Notes: generated by a model from the sequence alone, not told the origin. 64,000 nt of DNA from Site-B1 sp963827785 (GCA_963827785.1 CAWHCT010000011.1:62001-126000), one strand, 5' to 3'. Positions 53,401-63,478 are shown, numbered from the stretch's first letter. Translations and numbers: made by a program.

Positions 53401-54485
53401 AAAGAAAAAAAATAGCAATTGTTGTTAAAAACCTAAGTGAAGGTGGTGCTCAACGTTCGGCTGCTATGCTTTCTTTAATACTTAATAAGTTGGGTTATGA
53501 AGTTACATTTCTTACTTTATATGCTGTAAAAAAGTTTACTTATGAAGGGGAATATTTTGCATTAAACAAAGACAATACATCTTATAAAATTATTAATAAA
53601 TACTATCAATTTTTAAATTTCCGCAGAATTATTAAAAGGAATGATTTCCATTTTATTATTGATTTTCGTGGAAGAACTAACTTTTTTCGTGAGTTTATGA
53701 TATGCAATTTTATTTATCGAGACCCTAGAAATATAATATTTACTGTTAGGGAGTCCAAAATAGATAATTACTTCCCAAGGCCATTTTTTGTATTTAGAAG
53801 TTTTTATAAAAACACTTTTAAAATTATGGTTGTTTCTAAAGACATAGAAAATAAAATTAGAGAGCGGTATTTATTACAGAATATTGTAACAATCAATAAT
53901 GGAATAGATTTTAAAGAAATAGATAATTTAAAAACTAAGGAAATTATTGAATCCTCAGAGTTTATTTTAGCTGTTGGTAGATTAGATAAATTAAAGCAAT
54001 TTAAAGAACTCATAGAAATTTATTCCGAATCTGATTTAATATATAAAGGGATAAAATTGTTAATTATAGGTGAAGGCATTCTTGAAAATGAATTAAAGAA
54101 AGCGATAATTAGTAAAGAATTACATGATTTAGTAAAAATCATTCCTTTTCAAAAAAACCCTTATAAATATATGAGTAAGGCTAAATTTTTAGTTTTAACA
54201 AGTAAAAGAGAAGGGTTTCCAAATGTTTTGATAGAATCATTGGCTTGCGGAACACCAGTAATTTCATTTGCTTGTGAGACTGGTCCAAAGGAAATTGTTA
54301 ACCATCAACAAAATGGTTTGCTAGTTGAAAATCAAAATTTTGAAGCGTTAAAAAGTGCAATGAATAGAATGGTCACAGATGAAAAATTATATGTTTGGTG
54401 TAAGCAAAAAGCCAGAAGTAGTGTTGAAAAATTCAATATTGATAATATCGCATCATCGTGGCAAAAAATTCTTTGTGTAAATTAA
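53397..54485 (+). CDS. Family 4 glycosyltransferase (paralog 2)
   Basis: 362 residues, GT-B fold. The N-terminus KKIAIVVKNLSEGGAQRSAAMLSLIL is followed by the C-terminal LTSKREGFPNVLIESLACGTPVISFACETGPKEIV with the E-x7-E motif, then QNGLLVENQN. It is clearly related to the preceding gene along its whole length and overlaps it by 4 bp. It converges with the GT2 gene at 54492, leaving 6 nt between stops. The sugar transferred cannot be deduced. Confidence 0.92.
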   Translation: MKRKKIAIVVKNLSEGGAQRSAAMLSLILNKLGYEVTFLTLYAVKKFTYEGEYFALNKDNTSYKIINKYYQFLNFRRIIKRNDFHFIIDFRGRTNFFREFMICNFIYRDPRNIIFTVRESKIDNYFPRPFFVFRSFYKNTFKIMVVSKDIENKIRERYLLQNIVTINNGIDFKEIDNLKTKEIIESSEFILAVGRLDKLKQFKELIEIYSESDLIYKGIKLLIIGEGILENELKKAIISKELHDLVKIIPFQKNPYKYMSKAKFLVLTSKREGFPNVLIESLACGTPVISFACETGPKEIVNHQQNGLLVENQNFEALKSAMNRMVTDEKLYVWCKQKARSSVEKFNIDNIASSWQKILCVN

Positions 54486-54491
54486 ATTTAT

Positions 54492-55379
54492 TTACGTTTC
54501 TAAAGAACAAAGAAATCCTGTTTTATATAGTTTGAATAAAAACATTGATGGATTAGTACTTTTTAGCTGATTAGTCATACTTATCCTGAATTTAGAAAAG
54601 AAAAAAGAAACTAAAGTTCTCATTTTTATTGTATCAATCAACACGTACAGTTTTAAAATCCGGACAAAATTTGGATTTATTTTTTTTGATTTGTACAAGT
54701 ATAATAAATTCAATAGTCCATGTTCAGTTTTCTTCAAAAATGTAGTATCATTATCAATATCGCCATGCATTATTGGATTTTCTATATGTATAACATTAAG
54801 TTTTGCTAATCCAACTTGATATGCAAATAATGTGTCTTCATGGCCATATTTAGTTATAGATTGATCAAATTTAATGGCATCAAAACAAGACCTTTTAACA
54901 AGGGTATTGTTAAACATTAAAGTTTTGTAACTATTTTTTTTTCTCCTTACAGCAGATTTGTCTTCAATGAGTCTGCCATATTTCCACCGTAATTTATTAT
55001 TTGAGTTTTCAATTTTATCAGGATGAATTCTGCCACCGTAAATAATATCAGTTTCTTTAGTAAGGGTTTTTAAATATCGATTAATATATTCCTTATTGAT
55101 GATTTCGGAATCTCCATCAATGAACAATAAATTTGAATATTGGGAATGGTTAACTAATTCATTGCGATTATTACTTAGTCCAACATTCTTTTTATTCTCA
55201 ATAAACTTGCAATTAATAAGTGTATTTATTTTTTGATTCTCTTCGTTTAAAATTGAAAAGGACCCATCATCAATACAAATGATCTCAAAATTAATACTAG
55301 CCTTTAATGCTTGTGATTCAAGTTCTTGGACTAATGGATAAACATTGTAATTATAAGTTGGAATTAAAATTGAAAGCAT
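54492..55379 (-). CDS. Family 2 glycosyltransferase
   Basis: 295 residues, GT-A fold. SILIPTYNYNVYPLVQELESQA begins the domain, with CIDDGSFSILNEEN, the metal-binding LLFIDGDSEII and the acceptor-side YGHEDTLFAYQVGLA (ED motif). It starts 12 nt downstream of ftsE on the same strand, so it is probably expressed with ftsE rather than with the convergent glycan genes. Whether this reflects a functional link or only proximity is unknown. Confidence 0.9.
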   Translation of the reverse strand: MLSILIPTYNYNVYPLVQELESQALKASINFEIICIDDGSFSILNEENQKINTLINCKFIENKKNVGLSNNRNELVNHSQYSNLLFIDGDSEIINKEYINRYLKTLTKETDIIYGGRIHPDKIENSNNKLRWKYGRLIEDKSAVRRKKNSYKTLMFNNTLVKRSCFDAIKFDQSITKYGHEDTLFAYQVGLAKLNVIHIENPIMHGDIDNDTTFLKKTEHGLLNLLYLYKSKKINPNFVRILKLYVLIDTIKMRTLVSFFFSKFRISMTNQLKSTNPSMFLFKLYKTGFLCSLET

Positions 55380-55391
55380 CTATGTGTTTCT

Positions 55392-56075
55392 TTAGCTTTT
55401 TCTTTGAACCACTTCAAACACCTTGTTTTCATCGCATTTTAAAGTCTTGCTTGGGTATTTAAGTAATAAGGCATAATCATGTGTAGCCATTAGGATTGTA
55501 TTTCCATTTTTATTTATATCCTGTAAAACCTTCATAACTTCAATACTGGTTTGCGGATCCAGATTGCCTGTTGGTTCATCGGCTAAAATGAGTTCAGGAT
55601 TGTTTAAAAGAGCTCTAGCAATGGCAACTCGCTGCTGTTCACCACCTGATAATTCATGAGGAAATTTAAATCCCGAAGTTTTCATACCAACTTTATCTAA
55701 AACTTCTTCAATTCTTGTACCCATTTCTTTTTTATCTTTCCACCCTGTGGCTTTCAATACAAAAGATAAATTTTCATTCACGGTCCTGTCTGGTAGTAAC
55801 TTGAAATCCTGAAAAATGATTCCTAATTTTCTCCGCAAAAAAGGAATATCGTTTTCCTTTAGGGTTCTTAGATCATAATCAACTATTGCACCTTCTCCTT
55901 CTGTTAATTGTATATCCCCATAAAGGGTTTTCATAAAACTACTTTTACCAGATCCTGTTTTACCAATTAAATAGACAAATTCGCCTTTATTGATGTCGAC
56001 GTTGACTTCAGACAATATTAAACTATTGCCTTGATAAATAGAAGCATTTTTTAAACTAAGAACAGAATTTGACAT
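55392..56075 (-). CDS. ftsE: Cell-division ATP-binding protein FtsE
   Basis: 227 residues, a single ABC ATPase domain. Walker A is IGKTGSGKSSFMK, the signature is ELSGGEQQRVAIARALL, Walker B is ELILADEPTGNLDP and the H-loop is MATHDYALL. RRKLGIIFQDFKLL (Q-loop) is typical of FtsE. FtsE and FtsX form a membrane complex that activates cell-wall hydrolases at division. No ftsX is encoded in the window, though in Bacteroidota it is often elsewhere. LolD-like ABC proteins are the main alternative. Confidence 0.88.
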   Translation of the reverse strand: MSNSVLSLKNASIYQGNSLILSEVNVDINKGEFVYLIGKTGSGKSSFMKTLYGDIQLTEGEGAIVDYDLRTLKENDIPFLRRKLGIIFQDFKLLPDRTVNENLSFVLKATGWKDKKEMGTRIEEVLDKVGMKTSGFKFPHELSGGEQQRVAIARALLNNPELILADEPTGNLDPQTSIEVMKVLQDINKNGNTILMATHDYALLLKYPSKTLKCDENKVFEVVQRKS

Positions 56076-56240
56076 AGTGAATAATCTAAACTTAAATATG
56101 CTGTAAAAGTATCATATAAAATGAGATTAAAAAAGAATCATTTTTCTACTTTTTAAAAATCAGTATAATTATAATGAAATTCAATCGTTATAGGGATTAG
56201 ATTAATTTATCTTTGAATTTTAATAAAAAAGCTATAGTCC

Positions 56241-59200
56241 ATGACTAAAAAATTTGCCTTATTAGTACTGATTACCGTACTATTTAGTTTCAGTATTCAG
56301 TCGCAACAATCAGCATCCTATACAAGTCAATTTGTAGATTATCAAAAAGCACTTGCCCTATATAATAACAGTCAATATTTAGCAGCTCAATCTGTTTTTA
56401 ATCAGATTAAATCCAAGACTGATGATGAGGTCATCGAATCAGATTGTGCCTATTATATAGCCAATTGTGCAGTACGTTTAAATCAGCAAAACGCTGATGA
56501 TCTTGTGCAAAGATTTGTAGATCAATACCCAACTAGTACAAAAAGAAATACGGCATTTATTGATATTGCCGACTATTATTATGAAAATGATAACTATGCG
56601 CAAGCCAGAAAGTGGTACAATAAAGTAGATGAAAATTCTTTGGCTAAAAAAGAAAATGAAAAATACAGTTTTAATTATGGCTATGCCTCTTTTGTAACTA
56701 AAAATTATAACGATGCAAAGAAATATTTAAGCCAAGTTGAATCGTCTCCTGAATATGGGTCTCAGGCAAAATATTATATTGGTTTCATGGCCTATCAAAC
56801 TGATGATTATGATAAGGCCAATGAGTATTTTGATCAGGTAAGTGATGAAGATAAATACAAAGAAAAGCTGTCTTATTATCAGGCGGATTTGAATTTTAAA
56901 TTAGGAAGATTTGAAGAAGCGATAGATCTTGCAAAAGAGCAATTGCCTAGCAGTGATGCTAACGAAATTTCAGAACTTAACAAGATAATAGGAGAGAGTT
57001 ACTTTAACCTAAATGAATATGCTGAATCTATTCCATACTTAACAAAATACAAAGGAAAGAGAGGTAGATGGAACAATACAGATTACTACCAGTTAGGCTA
57101 TGCGTATTACAAACAAGGAGATTACGATAGAGCAATTTCAGAATTCAATAAAATTATTGACGGAAAAAACAGCGTTGCTCAAAATGCCTATTATCATTTA
57201 GGAGAAAGTTATATAAACCTTGATAAGAAGCAGGAAGCTTTAAATGCCTTTAGAAATGCCTCAGAAATGGATTTTGATGAAAAAATTCAGGAAGATGCCT
57301 GGTTGAATTATGCCAAGATCAGTTACGAAATTGGAAATCCATATCAATCGGTTCCTCAAGTGCTTTCAGGTTACTTGAATAAATATCCAAATACCAGTTA
57401 TAAGGAAGAAATTGAAACTTTATTGATCGATTCCTATATCACATCAAAAAATTATGAAGAGGCTTTGACCCTGTTAAAAGGAAAGAACAGTTTTGAAAAT
57501 AAAGTGGCCTATCAAAAAGTGGCCTTTTACCGAGGAATTGAATTGTACAATGAACAACAATATCTGGAAGCAAGAGATCTATTTGAAAAATCAATAAAAG
57601 AACCCAGAGACGAAACCTTTACCACAAGAGCAACGTTTTGGAGGGCTGAAGCCGATTATAATTTAACCAATTATGACGATGCATTAATAAGCTTCAAACA
57701 GTTTTTAGGGAGCTCAAAAGCATCTTCTACTCCTGAATTTGAGAACATAGATTATAATCTGGCATATACCTATTTTAAGCTAAAAAATTACAGTCAAGCT
57801 ACAGAGTATTTCAATCAATTTGTGATTAATTACAAAAATGATAAAGTAAGATTGAACGATGCCTATTTAAGATTGGGTGATGCCCATTTTGTATCTAGTA
57901 ATTATTCTAAGGCAATTGAAGCCTATTCAAAGGCTATCGATGTTGGTGAAATGGAAGCAGATTATGCGTTTTTTCAAAAGACCGTGAGCTACGGATATAT
58001 TGGTCAATCCACAAAAAAAATTACTGATCTTGAGAATTTTATCAGGGAGTATCCTAATTCAAAATTACGTGATGACGCTATGTATGAATTGGGTAATTCT
58101 TATGTCAAGGCCAATCAAAATGAAAAAGCAATGGAAATGTATAACAGATTGAATTCTGAGTACAAAATGAGTCCATTTGTTTCTAAAGCCCTATTGCGTC
58201 AAGGATTAGTGTATTATAATTCCAATAAAAATGAAGATGCTTTGATCAAGTTTAAAAAAGTAGCAGGGACGTATCCCGGAACACCTGAAGCGGTTCAGGC
58301 AGTCGCCACTGCGCGTTTAATCTATATTGATCTGGGTCGGGTCAATGAATATGCATCATGGGTAAAAACCCTGGATTATGTTGAGGTTACCGATGCCGAT
58401 TTGGATAATGCAACTTATGAAGCTGCAGAAAAACAATATTTAGATAATAATACCAATGAGGCTATTAAGCAATTCAACGGCTATTTAATCGAATTTCCTA
58501 AAGGATTGCATGCACTCCAAGCTCATTTTTATATTGCTCAATTGTATTATAAAAAGGATCTAAAGGAAACCGCAACTCCTCATTACAAGTATGTAGTTGA
58601 GGCATCTCAAAATGAATTCTCAGAAGAAGCTTTAGCTCGATTATCACAAATTGTTTTAGAAGCAAAATCCTGGAATCAGGCTATTCCATATTTGAAACGT
58701 TTAGAATCTGAAGCCAATTTTCCTCAAAATATCATTTTTGCACAATCCAATTTAATGAAGGCCTATTTTGAAGTACAAGATCAAAACAAAACCATTGAAT
58801 ATGCGGAAAAAGTGCTGCAGAATTCCAATATAGACAATAAAGTAAAAAGTGATGCCTATGTGTTCATAGCGAGAGCTGCAATAAAAATCAACGACGAAAC
58901 TAGAGCCAGAAAAGCATATGCTGAGGTTGAAAAAATTGCAACAGGTTCTTTAGCTGCTGAGGCTTTGTATTACAATGCTTATTTCATGTATAAAGATGGT
59001 AAATACAAAGAGTCCAACGTAAAAGTTCAAAAGCTAGCAAAGGATTATTCGGGATATAAATATTTTGGAGCCAAGGGATTGATAGTCATGGCAAAAAATT
59101 ATTATGCTCTAAATGATGCCTATCAGGCGACTTATATATTAGAAAGTGTTGTTAATAATTTCAAGGAGTTCGATGATTTGGTATCTGAAGCACAATTAGA

Positions 59201-59258
59201 ATTAAGCAAGATTAAGACAGAAGAAGCTAAAACTAATTCGTCCGTACAAACCGATTAG
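56241..59258 (+). CDS. Large tetratricopeptide-repeat periplasmic protein
   Basis: 1005 residues with an N-terminal signal peptide (ALLVLITVLFSFSIQSQQ) and about 20 TPR or Sel1-like helical repeats along the whole chain, for example YYQLGYAYYKQGDYDRAISEFNKII and AYLRLGDAHFVSSNYSKAIEAYSKAI. No catalytic domain is visible. It should act as a protein-interaction scaffold in the periplasm or at the outer membrane. It lies 66 nt before a gene for an outer-membrane barrel, and the two are probably co-transcribed and may work together, in the manner of BamD/PilF-like TPR helpers. Confidence 0.85.
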   Translation: MTKKFALLVLITVLFSFSIQSQQSASYTSQFVDYQKALALYNNSQYLAAQSVFNQIKSKTDDEVIESDCAYYIANCAVRLNQQNADDLVQRFVDQYPTSTKRNTAFIDIADYYYENDNYAQARKWYNKVDENSLAKKENEKYSFNYGYASFVTKNYNDAKKYLSQVESSPEYGSQAKYYIGFMAYQTDDYDKANEYFDQVSDEDKYKEKLSYYQADLNFKLGRFEEAIDLAKEQLPSSDANEISELNKIIGESYFNLNEYAESIPYLTKYKGKRGRWNNTDYYQLGYAYYKQGDYDRAISEFNKIIDGKNSVAQNAYYHLGESYINLDKKQEALNAFRNASEMDFDEKIQEDAWLNYAKISYEIGNPYQSVPQVLSGYLNKYPNTSYKEEIETLLIDSYITSKNYEEALTLLKGKNSFENKVAYQKVAFYRGIELYNEQQYLEARDLFEKSIKEPRDETFTTRATFWRAEADYNLTNYDDALISFKQFLGSSKASSTPEFENIDYNLAYTYFKLKNYSQATEYFNQFVINYKNDKVRLNDAYLRLGDAHFVSSNYSKAIEAYSKAIDVGEMEADYAFFQKTVSYGYIGQSTKKITDLENFIREYPNSKLRDDAMYELGNSYVKANQNEKAMEMYNRLNSEYKMSPFVSKALLRQGLVYYNSNKNEDALIKFKKVAGTYPGTPEAVQAVATARLIYIDLGRVNEYASWVKTLDYVEVTDADLDNATYEAAEKQYLDNNTNEAIKQFNGYLIEFPKGLHALQAHFYIAQLYYKKDLKETATPHYKYVVEASQNEFSEEALARLSQIVLEAKSWNQAIPYLKRLESEANFPQNIIFAQSNLMKAYFEVQDQNKTIEYAEKVLQNSNIDNKVKSDAYVFIARAAIKINDETRARKAYAEVEKIATGSLAAEALYYNAYFMYKDGKYKESNVKVQKLAKDYSGYKYFGAKGLIVMAKNYYALNDAYQATYILESVVNNFKEFDDLVSEAQLELSKIKTEEAKTNSSVQTD

Positions 59259-59324
59259 TTTGCAGTATTCAGTCACAATTAGCAGTAAATCAAAAATCGT
59301 CAATCGTAAATCAAAAAACAAGAA

Positions 59325-61058
59325 ATGTATAAATACCTAAAACAAATAATAGTTTTTGCATTAGTTATAAGTGTCAATCAATTATTCTCGCAGGGAAGGG
59401 AAAACGACACAATTAACACCGATGTTGTCAATGTTGTAAAGCCATATGCACCAACAATTTCTGATGCCTTTAAAGTGAAGGAAACACCAGCTATCAGCAA
59501 TGAAGAGACCTTAACTAAAAAAGAAGTCAAATACAATATCTTTTCTTTTCCTGTGGCTTCCACATTTACGCCGGCAAAGGGAAAAGCAGCCGATGTTGAC
59601 AAGGCAGAAAAGGAAAAATTATTTGATAATTATGCATCGGTAGGTGTAGGTAGTTATACTACTATTTTAGGCGAATTATACTTAAATCATGCGCTTAATG
59701 ATACAGAGAGTGTAGGTGGTTATATCAATCATCACTCCTCACAAGGCGGTATTGAAGGATTATTTTTGGACGATTCTTTTTCAGATTCTAAAATTAATGT
59801 CAACTATAAAAATAATTTAAGTACCTATTCATGGAATGTTGAGGCAGGATACCAATATCAAAAATTCAATTGGTACGGCATAGACCAATCTATTTACAGC
59901 CAAACAGATGCTGACGGGATCAATCCGGGGCATGCTTTTAATACGGCTCATTTTGGAGCAGAAATAAATTTTGATCCGGCAATTGTTAACAATGGAAGTT
60001 TTTTATTCAGACGTTTTAGTGATGATCAGGGATCCGGAGAGAATAGATTAGTGGTCAAATCTGATTTTGATTTTGAAATTGGAGATCATGAAATTGCGGC
60101 CGATATAAAATTGGATTACTTAAGTGGAAGTTTTGATAGAAATTATAACTCTGCCGATGAATTGAATTATGGCAATTTTCAACTTGGCTTTGCACCTAGT
60201 TATCAAATAAAACAAGACAATCTGACCGTTAATTTTGGAGCTTCCTTTTTCTACTTTAATGATTCAGAAGCTGATAATAACAAATTCTACATTTACCCAA
60301 AAATCAACGCCTCCTATAGATTGGTTGATGATATTTTAATAGCCTATGGTGGCATTGGAGGTGATCTTATCCAGAACTCATATTATGATTTTGCTCAGGA
60401 AAACCCATATGTTTCTCCTACATTGTTCATCATGCCTACCAATCAACAGTACAAGGCATTTATTGGCTTAAAGGGTAAATTGTCAAATAGCATGAGCTAT
60501 AACTTAAGAGGGAGTTATTATAACGAAAAAGATAAAGCCCTTTACAAGAATAACCTAGCATACATTGATCCTATTGATAATGAAGATTATTTTTATGGAA
60601 ATTCCTTCGGAATCGTTTATGACGATGTTACGACTTTAAACCTTTTTGGTGAATTGAATGTAGATGTAAATAGAGATTTTACATTGGGCATTAAGGCCGA
60701 ATATTTTGCGTATGATGTGGATGCAGAGGAGCAACCTTGGAATTTACCCGATTTTAAAGGATCACTATTTATGGATTATCAAATTGATGAACATTGGTTT
60801 ATGGGAGCTAACTTATTTTATACTGGAGAACGAAAAGATGAATTCAGGTTAAACGATGAATCCACAATCACAACGGAGCGGATCAATTTAGATAGTTATT
60901 TTGATGCTAATGCACATTTAGGTTATAAAATAAACGATCAGTTTTCGGTGTACGCGAAGGCCAATAATATTGCCAATCAGGATTATGAGCGATATTTGAA
61001 TTTTCCGGTTCAGGGAATCCAGTTCTTAGCAGGAGCGACCTATAAGTTCGATTTTTGA
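59325..61058 (+). CDS. Outer-membrane beta-barrel protein (TonB-receptor-like, no plug)
   Basis: 577 residues. The signal peptide ends LFSQ. A short periplasmic region (about 25-85) has VVNVVKPYAPTISDAFKVKETP, and from about residue 95 to the end come alternating hydrophobic strands, closing with the barrel-type C-terminus FLAGATYKFDF. No TonB plug domain or SusD partner is seen, so a passive barrel or structural role is more likely than active transport. It follows the TPR protein in the same direction. Confidence 0.82.
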   Translation: MYKYLKQIIVFALVISVNQLFSQGRENDTINTDVVNVVKPYAPTISDAFKVKETPAISNEETLTKKEVKYNIFSFPVASTFTPAKGKAADVDKAEKEKLFDNYASVGVGSYTTILGELYLNHALNDTESVGGYINHHSSQGGIEGLFLDDSFSDSKINVNYKNNLSTYSWNVEAGYQYQKFNWYGIDQSIYSQTDADGINPGHAFNTAHFGAEINFDPAIVNNGSFLFRRFSDDQGSGENRLVVKSDFDFEIGDHEIAADIKLDYLSGSFDRNYNSADELNYGNFQLGFAPSYQIKQDNLTVNFGASFFYFNDSEADNNKFYIYPKINASYRLVDDILIAYGGIGGDLIQNSYYDFAQENPYVSPTLFIMPTNQQYKAFIGLKGKLSNSMSYNLRGSYYNEKDKALYKNNLAYIDPIDNEDYFYGNSFGIVYDDVTTLNLFGELNVDVNRDFTLGIKAEYFAYDVDAEEQPWNLPDFKGSLFMDYQIDEHWFMGANLFYTGERKDEFRLNDESTITTERINLDSYFDANAHLGYKINDQFSVYAKANNIANQDYERYLNFPVQGIQFLAGATYKFDF

Positions 61059-61070
61059 CACATTGTGTCA

Positions 61071-61089
61071 TCCTGAACTTGCTTCAGGA
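61071..61089. repeat. REP-like palindrome after the barrel gene
   Basis: TCCTGAA/TTCAGGA arms around CTTGC, followed by TCTCATT. The arms are identical to those flanking the GIY-YIG gene at 35223-35510. Confidence 0.8.
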
Positions 61090-61106
61090 TCTCATTCACT
61101 TATCAC

Positions 61107-61150
61107 AAAAAGCGTTCTTCCGAGTCTTCGGAATTGAACGCTTTTATTAT
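61107..61150 (+). terminator. Terminator of the TPR/barrel operon
   Basis: The stem AAAAGCGTTC/GAACGCTTTT encloses a second small hairpin (TTCCGA/TCGGAA) and is followed by T-rich sequence. It lies 50 nt after the barrel gene stop. Confidence 0.8.
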
Positions 61151-61245
61151 TTTTACATTTAAATTTACGTCAGTTCGAGTATTCTGAATTTTTTTATCGG
61201 AATGTATTGAGATAAAGTAAATTAATCATTTAATAAAACCCAGAC

Positions 61246-61758
61246 ATGAATACAATTAAAGCATTAATGAGCAGGAGGAGCATTCGTAGATTCAAAAACG
61301 CACCTGTTACTGATAATCAGATAAAAGTACTATTGGAATCAGCTATGCAAGCACCAAGCGCTGGCGATGGTCGACCATGGCATTTTGTGGTTATAAGAGA
61401 CAGGCAAAAATTAAATGCGATCGCTGATAAAATAGATGGAGGAAATGCAATGTTTAAAGAAGCACAGGTAGCAATATTAATTATAGCTGACCCGAGTAAA
61501 GAAGGTTTTCCAGGGTTTTATCCGCAAGATTGTTCTTGTGCTGCGCAAAACCTTCAATTGGCAGCACATGACTTGGGACTTGGTACTGTTTGGATTGCTC
61601 TATGGTCTGTCAAACCTCGTCTGGATGGCCTCACTGAGATTATCAAAATACCTGCAAACTTGAAACCTTTTGCTATTTTTCCTATTGGAGTGCCTGCAGA
61701 GGACTTAGGAGAGGATTACAGATATGATGAAAACAGGATTCACCTCGATGAATGGTAA
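61246..61758 (+). CDS. Nitroreductase-family FMN protein
   Basis: A 170-residue short nitroreductase. RRSIRRFKNAPVTDNQIKVLLESAMQAPSAGDGRPWHFVVIRD carries the FMN-binding residues, and AAHDLGLGTVWIALWSVKPRL follows in the centre; the C-terminus has the FAIFPIGVPAED motif. The family reduces nitro compounds, enals or flavins with NAD(P)H; the substrate here is unknown. It stands alone between two strong terminators that share the stem AAGCGTTC/GAACGCTT. Confidence 0.9.
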   Translation: MNTIKALMSRRSIRRFKNAPVTDNQIKVLLESAMQAPSAGDGRPWHFVVIRDRQKLNAIADKIDGGNAMFKEAQVAILIIADPSKEGFPGFYPQDCSCAAQNLQLAAHDLGLGTVWIALWSVKPRLDGLTEIIKIPANLKPFAIFPIGVPAEDLGEDYRYDENRIHLDEW

Positions 61759-61810
61759 AAACGTTTAATGACTATGTCATTCCACACTTGATGAGACATC
61801 CATAAAACAT

Positions 61811-61838
61811 AAAGCGTTCATAAATTGAACGCTTTTTT
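61811..61838 (+). terminator. Nitroreductase terminator
   Basis: A perfect 9-bp stem, AAAGCGTTC (61811-61819) with GAACGCTTT (61827-61835), 7-nt loop, and a T run. The arms match those of the terminator at 61107-61150. Confidence 0.88.
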
Positions 61839-61864
61839 TATATTTACCGAATTAACTTCCTAAT

Positions 61865-63478
61865 ATGAAAAAACTAATAGTAATAATTCTAATAATTTTT
61901 ACTTCTTGTAAAAGCCAGGAGAAAGTCGACTTAATAGTTTACAATGCCAATATCTATACAGTAGATGGTAATTTCAACAAAGCAGAAGCAGTAGCTGTAA
62001 AAGATGAGAAATTCATGGAGGTTGGAACTTCTGAGGCTATTCAGAAAAACTATTCATCAGAAGAAGTAATAGATGCCAATGGTCAAACCATTGTTCCGGG
62101 ATTTATTGATGCACATTGCCATTTTTATGGTTTAGGAATGAATCAGCAAGTTGTTGATTTGGTGGGAACAAAAAGTTATGATGAGGTTTTAGAACGGTTG
62201 CAAGTCTTCCAAAAGGAAAAACAAACTAGTTTTTTACTTGGTAGAGGTTGGGATCAAAACGATTGGGAAATCAAAGAATTTCCAACAAAAGAAAAATTAG
62301 ATGAATTGTTTCCAAACATTCCTGTATCTATCAGAAGAATTGATGGTCATGCACTTTTAGCAAATCAAAAGGCGTTGGATATGGCTGGAATTTCGGTTGA
62401 TACTAAAGTAGATGGAGGAGAAGTCGTTATAAAAGATGGAAAGCTAACAGGGGTTTTAATTGATAATCCTATGTACTTGGTTAATTCTATCATTCCAAAA
62501 CCATCAACCAAAACCAAGATTCAAGCTTTAAAAGATGCTCAAAAAATATGTTTCGATTATGGATTAACAACTGTTAACGATGCTGGTTTGAATAAGGATG
62601 TTATTCAATTGATTGATAGTTTACATCGAACAGGAGATCTAAACATTCGTGTCTATGCAATGGTTTCTAACAAGAAAGAAAACCTGGATTATTATTTACC
62701 AAAAGGAAAAATAAAAACAGACAAATTAAATGTGAGTTCTGTTAAGGTTTATGCAGATGGCGCTTTAGGTTCACGAGGCGCTACTTTGAAAGAAGAATAT
62801 TCAGATAAACACAATCATTTCGGTGCGATGGTTACGCACCCAGATGATATTTTAGCAGTTGCAAATCGTATTGCAAATTCTGAGTATCAAATGAATACTC
62901 ATGCTATTGGAGATTCTGCTAATGTAGTTGTCCTGAAAACTTATCAAAATGTTTTAAAAGATAAAAAAGACAGACGTTGGAAAGTTGAACACGCTCAAGT
63001 AATCACAGATAACGATTTTGATTATTTCGAGAATGAGAATATCATTCCATCAGTACAACCAACACACGCCACAAGTGATATGTATTGGGCAGATGAACGA
63101 TTAGGAGACCGTATTAAAGGCGCTTATGCCTACAAGGATTTGTTAAACAAATCTGGAACAATAGCCTTAGGTACCGATTTCCCTGTTGAGCATGTGAGTC
63201 CGTTTTATACCTTTTACGCAGCCGTTGCAAGACAAGATCTACAACAATATCCAGATGGAGGTTTCCAAATGGAAAATGCTCTAACCAGGGAGGAAACGTT
63301 AAAAGGTATGACCATTTGGGCAGCACATTCTAATTTTGAAGAGGATGAAAAAGGAAGCATTGAAGCTGGTAAATTTGCCGATTTTATCATTTTAGATAAA
63401 GATATTATGAAAGTCTCAACTGAAGAGATACCAAATATTAAAGCACTTCAGACCTATTTAGGTGGTGTGGCACAGTAA
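61865..63478 (+). CDS. Exported amidohydrolase (YtcJ-like) lipoprotein
   Basis: 537 residues. A lipoprotein signal (VIILIIFTSC, lipid-Cys at about 15) precedes a metal-dependent amidohydrolase of the YtcJ/composite-domain group: VPGFIDAHCHFYGLG (metal-binding His pair), KVYADGALGSRGA (metal-binding Lys region), VEHAQVI and ALGTDFPVEHVSP (Asp). Family members deacylate or deaminate small amides and N-acyl amino acids; the substrate is not predictable. The protein probably faces the periplasm. It lies 26 nt after the nitroreductase terminator. Confidence 0.9.
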   Translation: MKKLIVIILIIFTSCKSQEKVDLIVYNANIYTVDGNFNKAEAVAVKDEKFMEVGTSEAIQKNYSSEEVIDANGQTIVPGFIDAHCHFYGLGMNQQVVDLVGTKSYDEVLERLQVFQKEKQTSFLLGRGWDQNDWEIKEFPTKEKLDELFPNIPVSIRRIDGHALLANQKALDMAGISVDTKVDGGEVVIKDGKLTGVLIDNPMYLVNSIIPKPSTKTKIQALKDAQKICFDYGLTTVNDAGLNKDVIQLIDSLHRTGDLNIRVYAMVSNKKENLDYYLPKGKIKTDKLNVSSVKVYADGALGSRGATLKEEYSDKHNHFGAMVTHPDDILAVANRIANSEYQMNTHAIGDSANVVVLKTYQNVLKDKKDRRWKVEHAQVITDNDFDYFENENIIPSVQPTHATSDMYWADERLGDRIKGAYAYKDLLNKSGTIALGTDFPVEHVSPFYTFYAAVARQDLQQYPDGGFQMENALTREETLKGMTIWAAHSNFEEDEKGSIEAGKFADFIILDKDIMKVSTEEIPNIKALQTYLGGVAQ

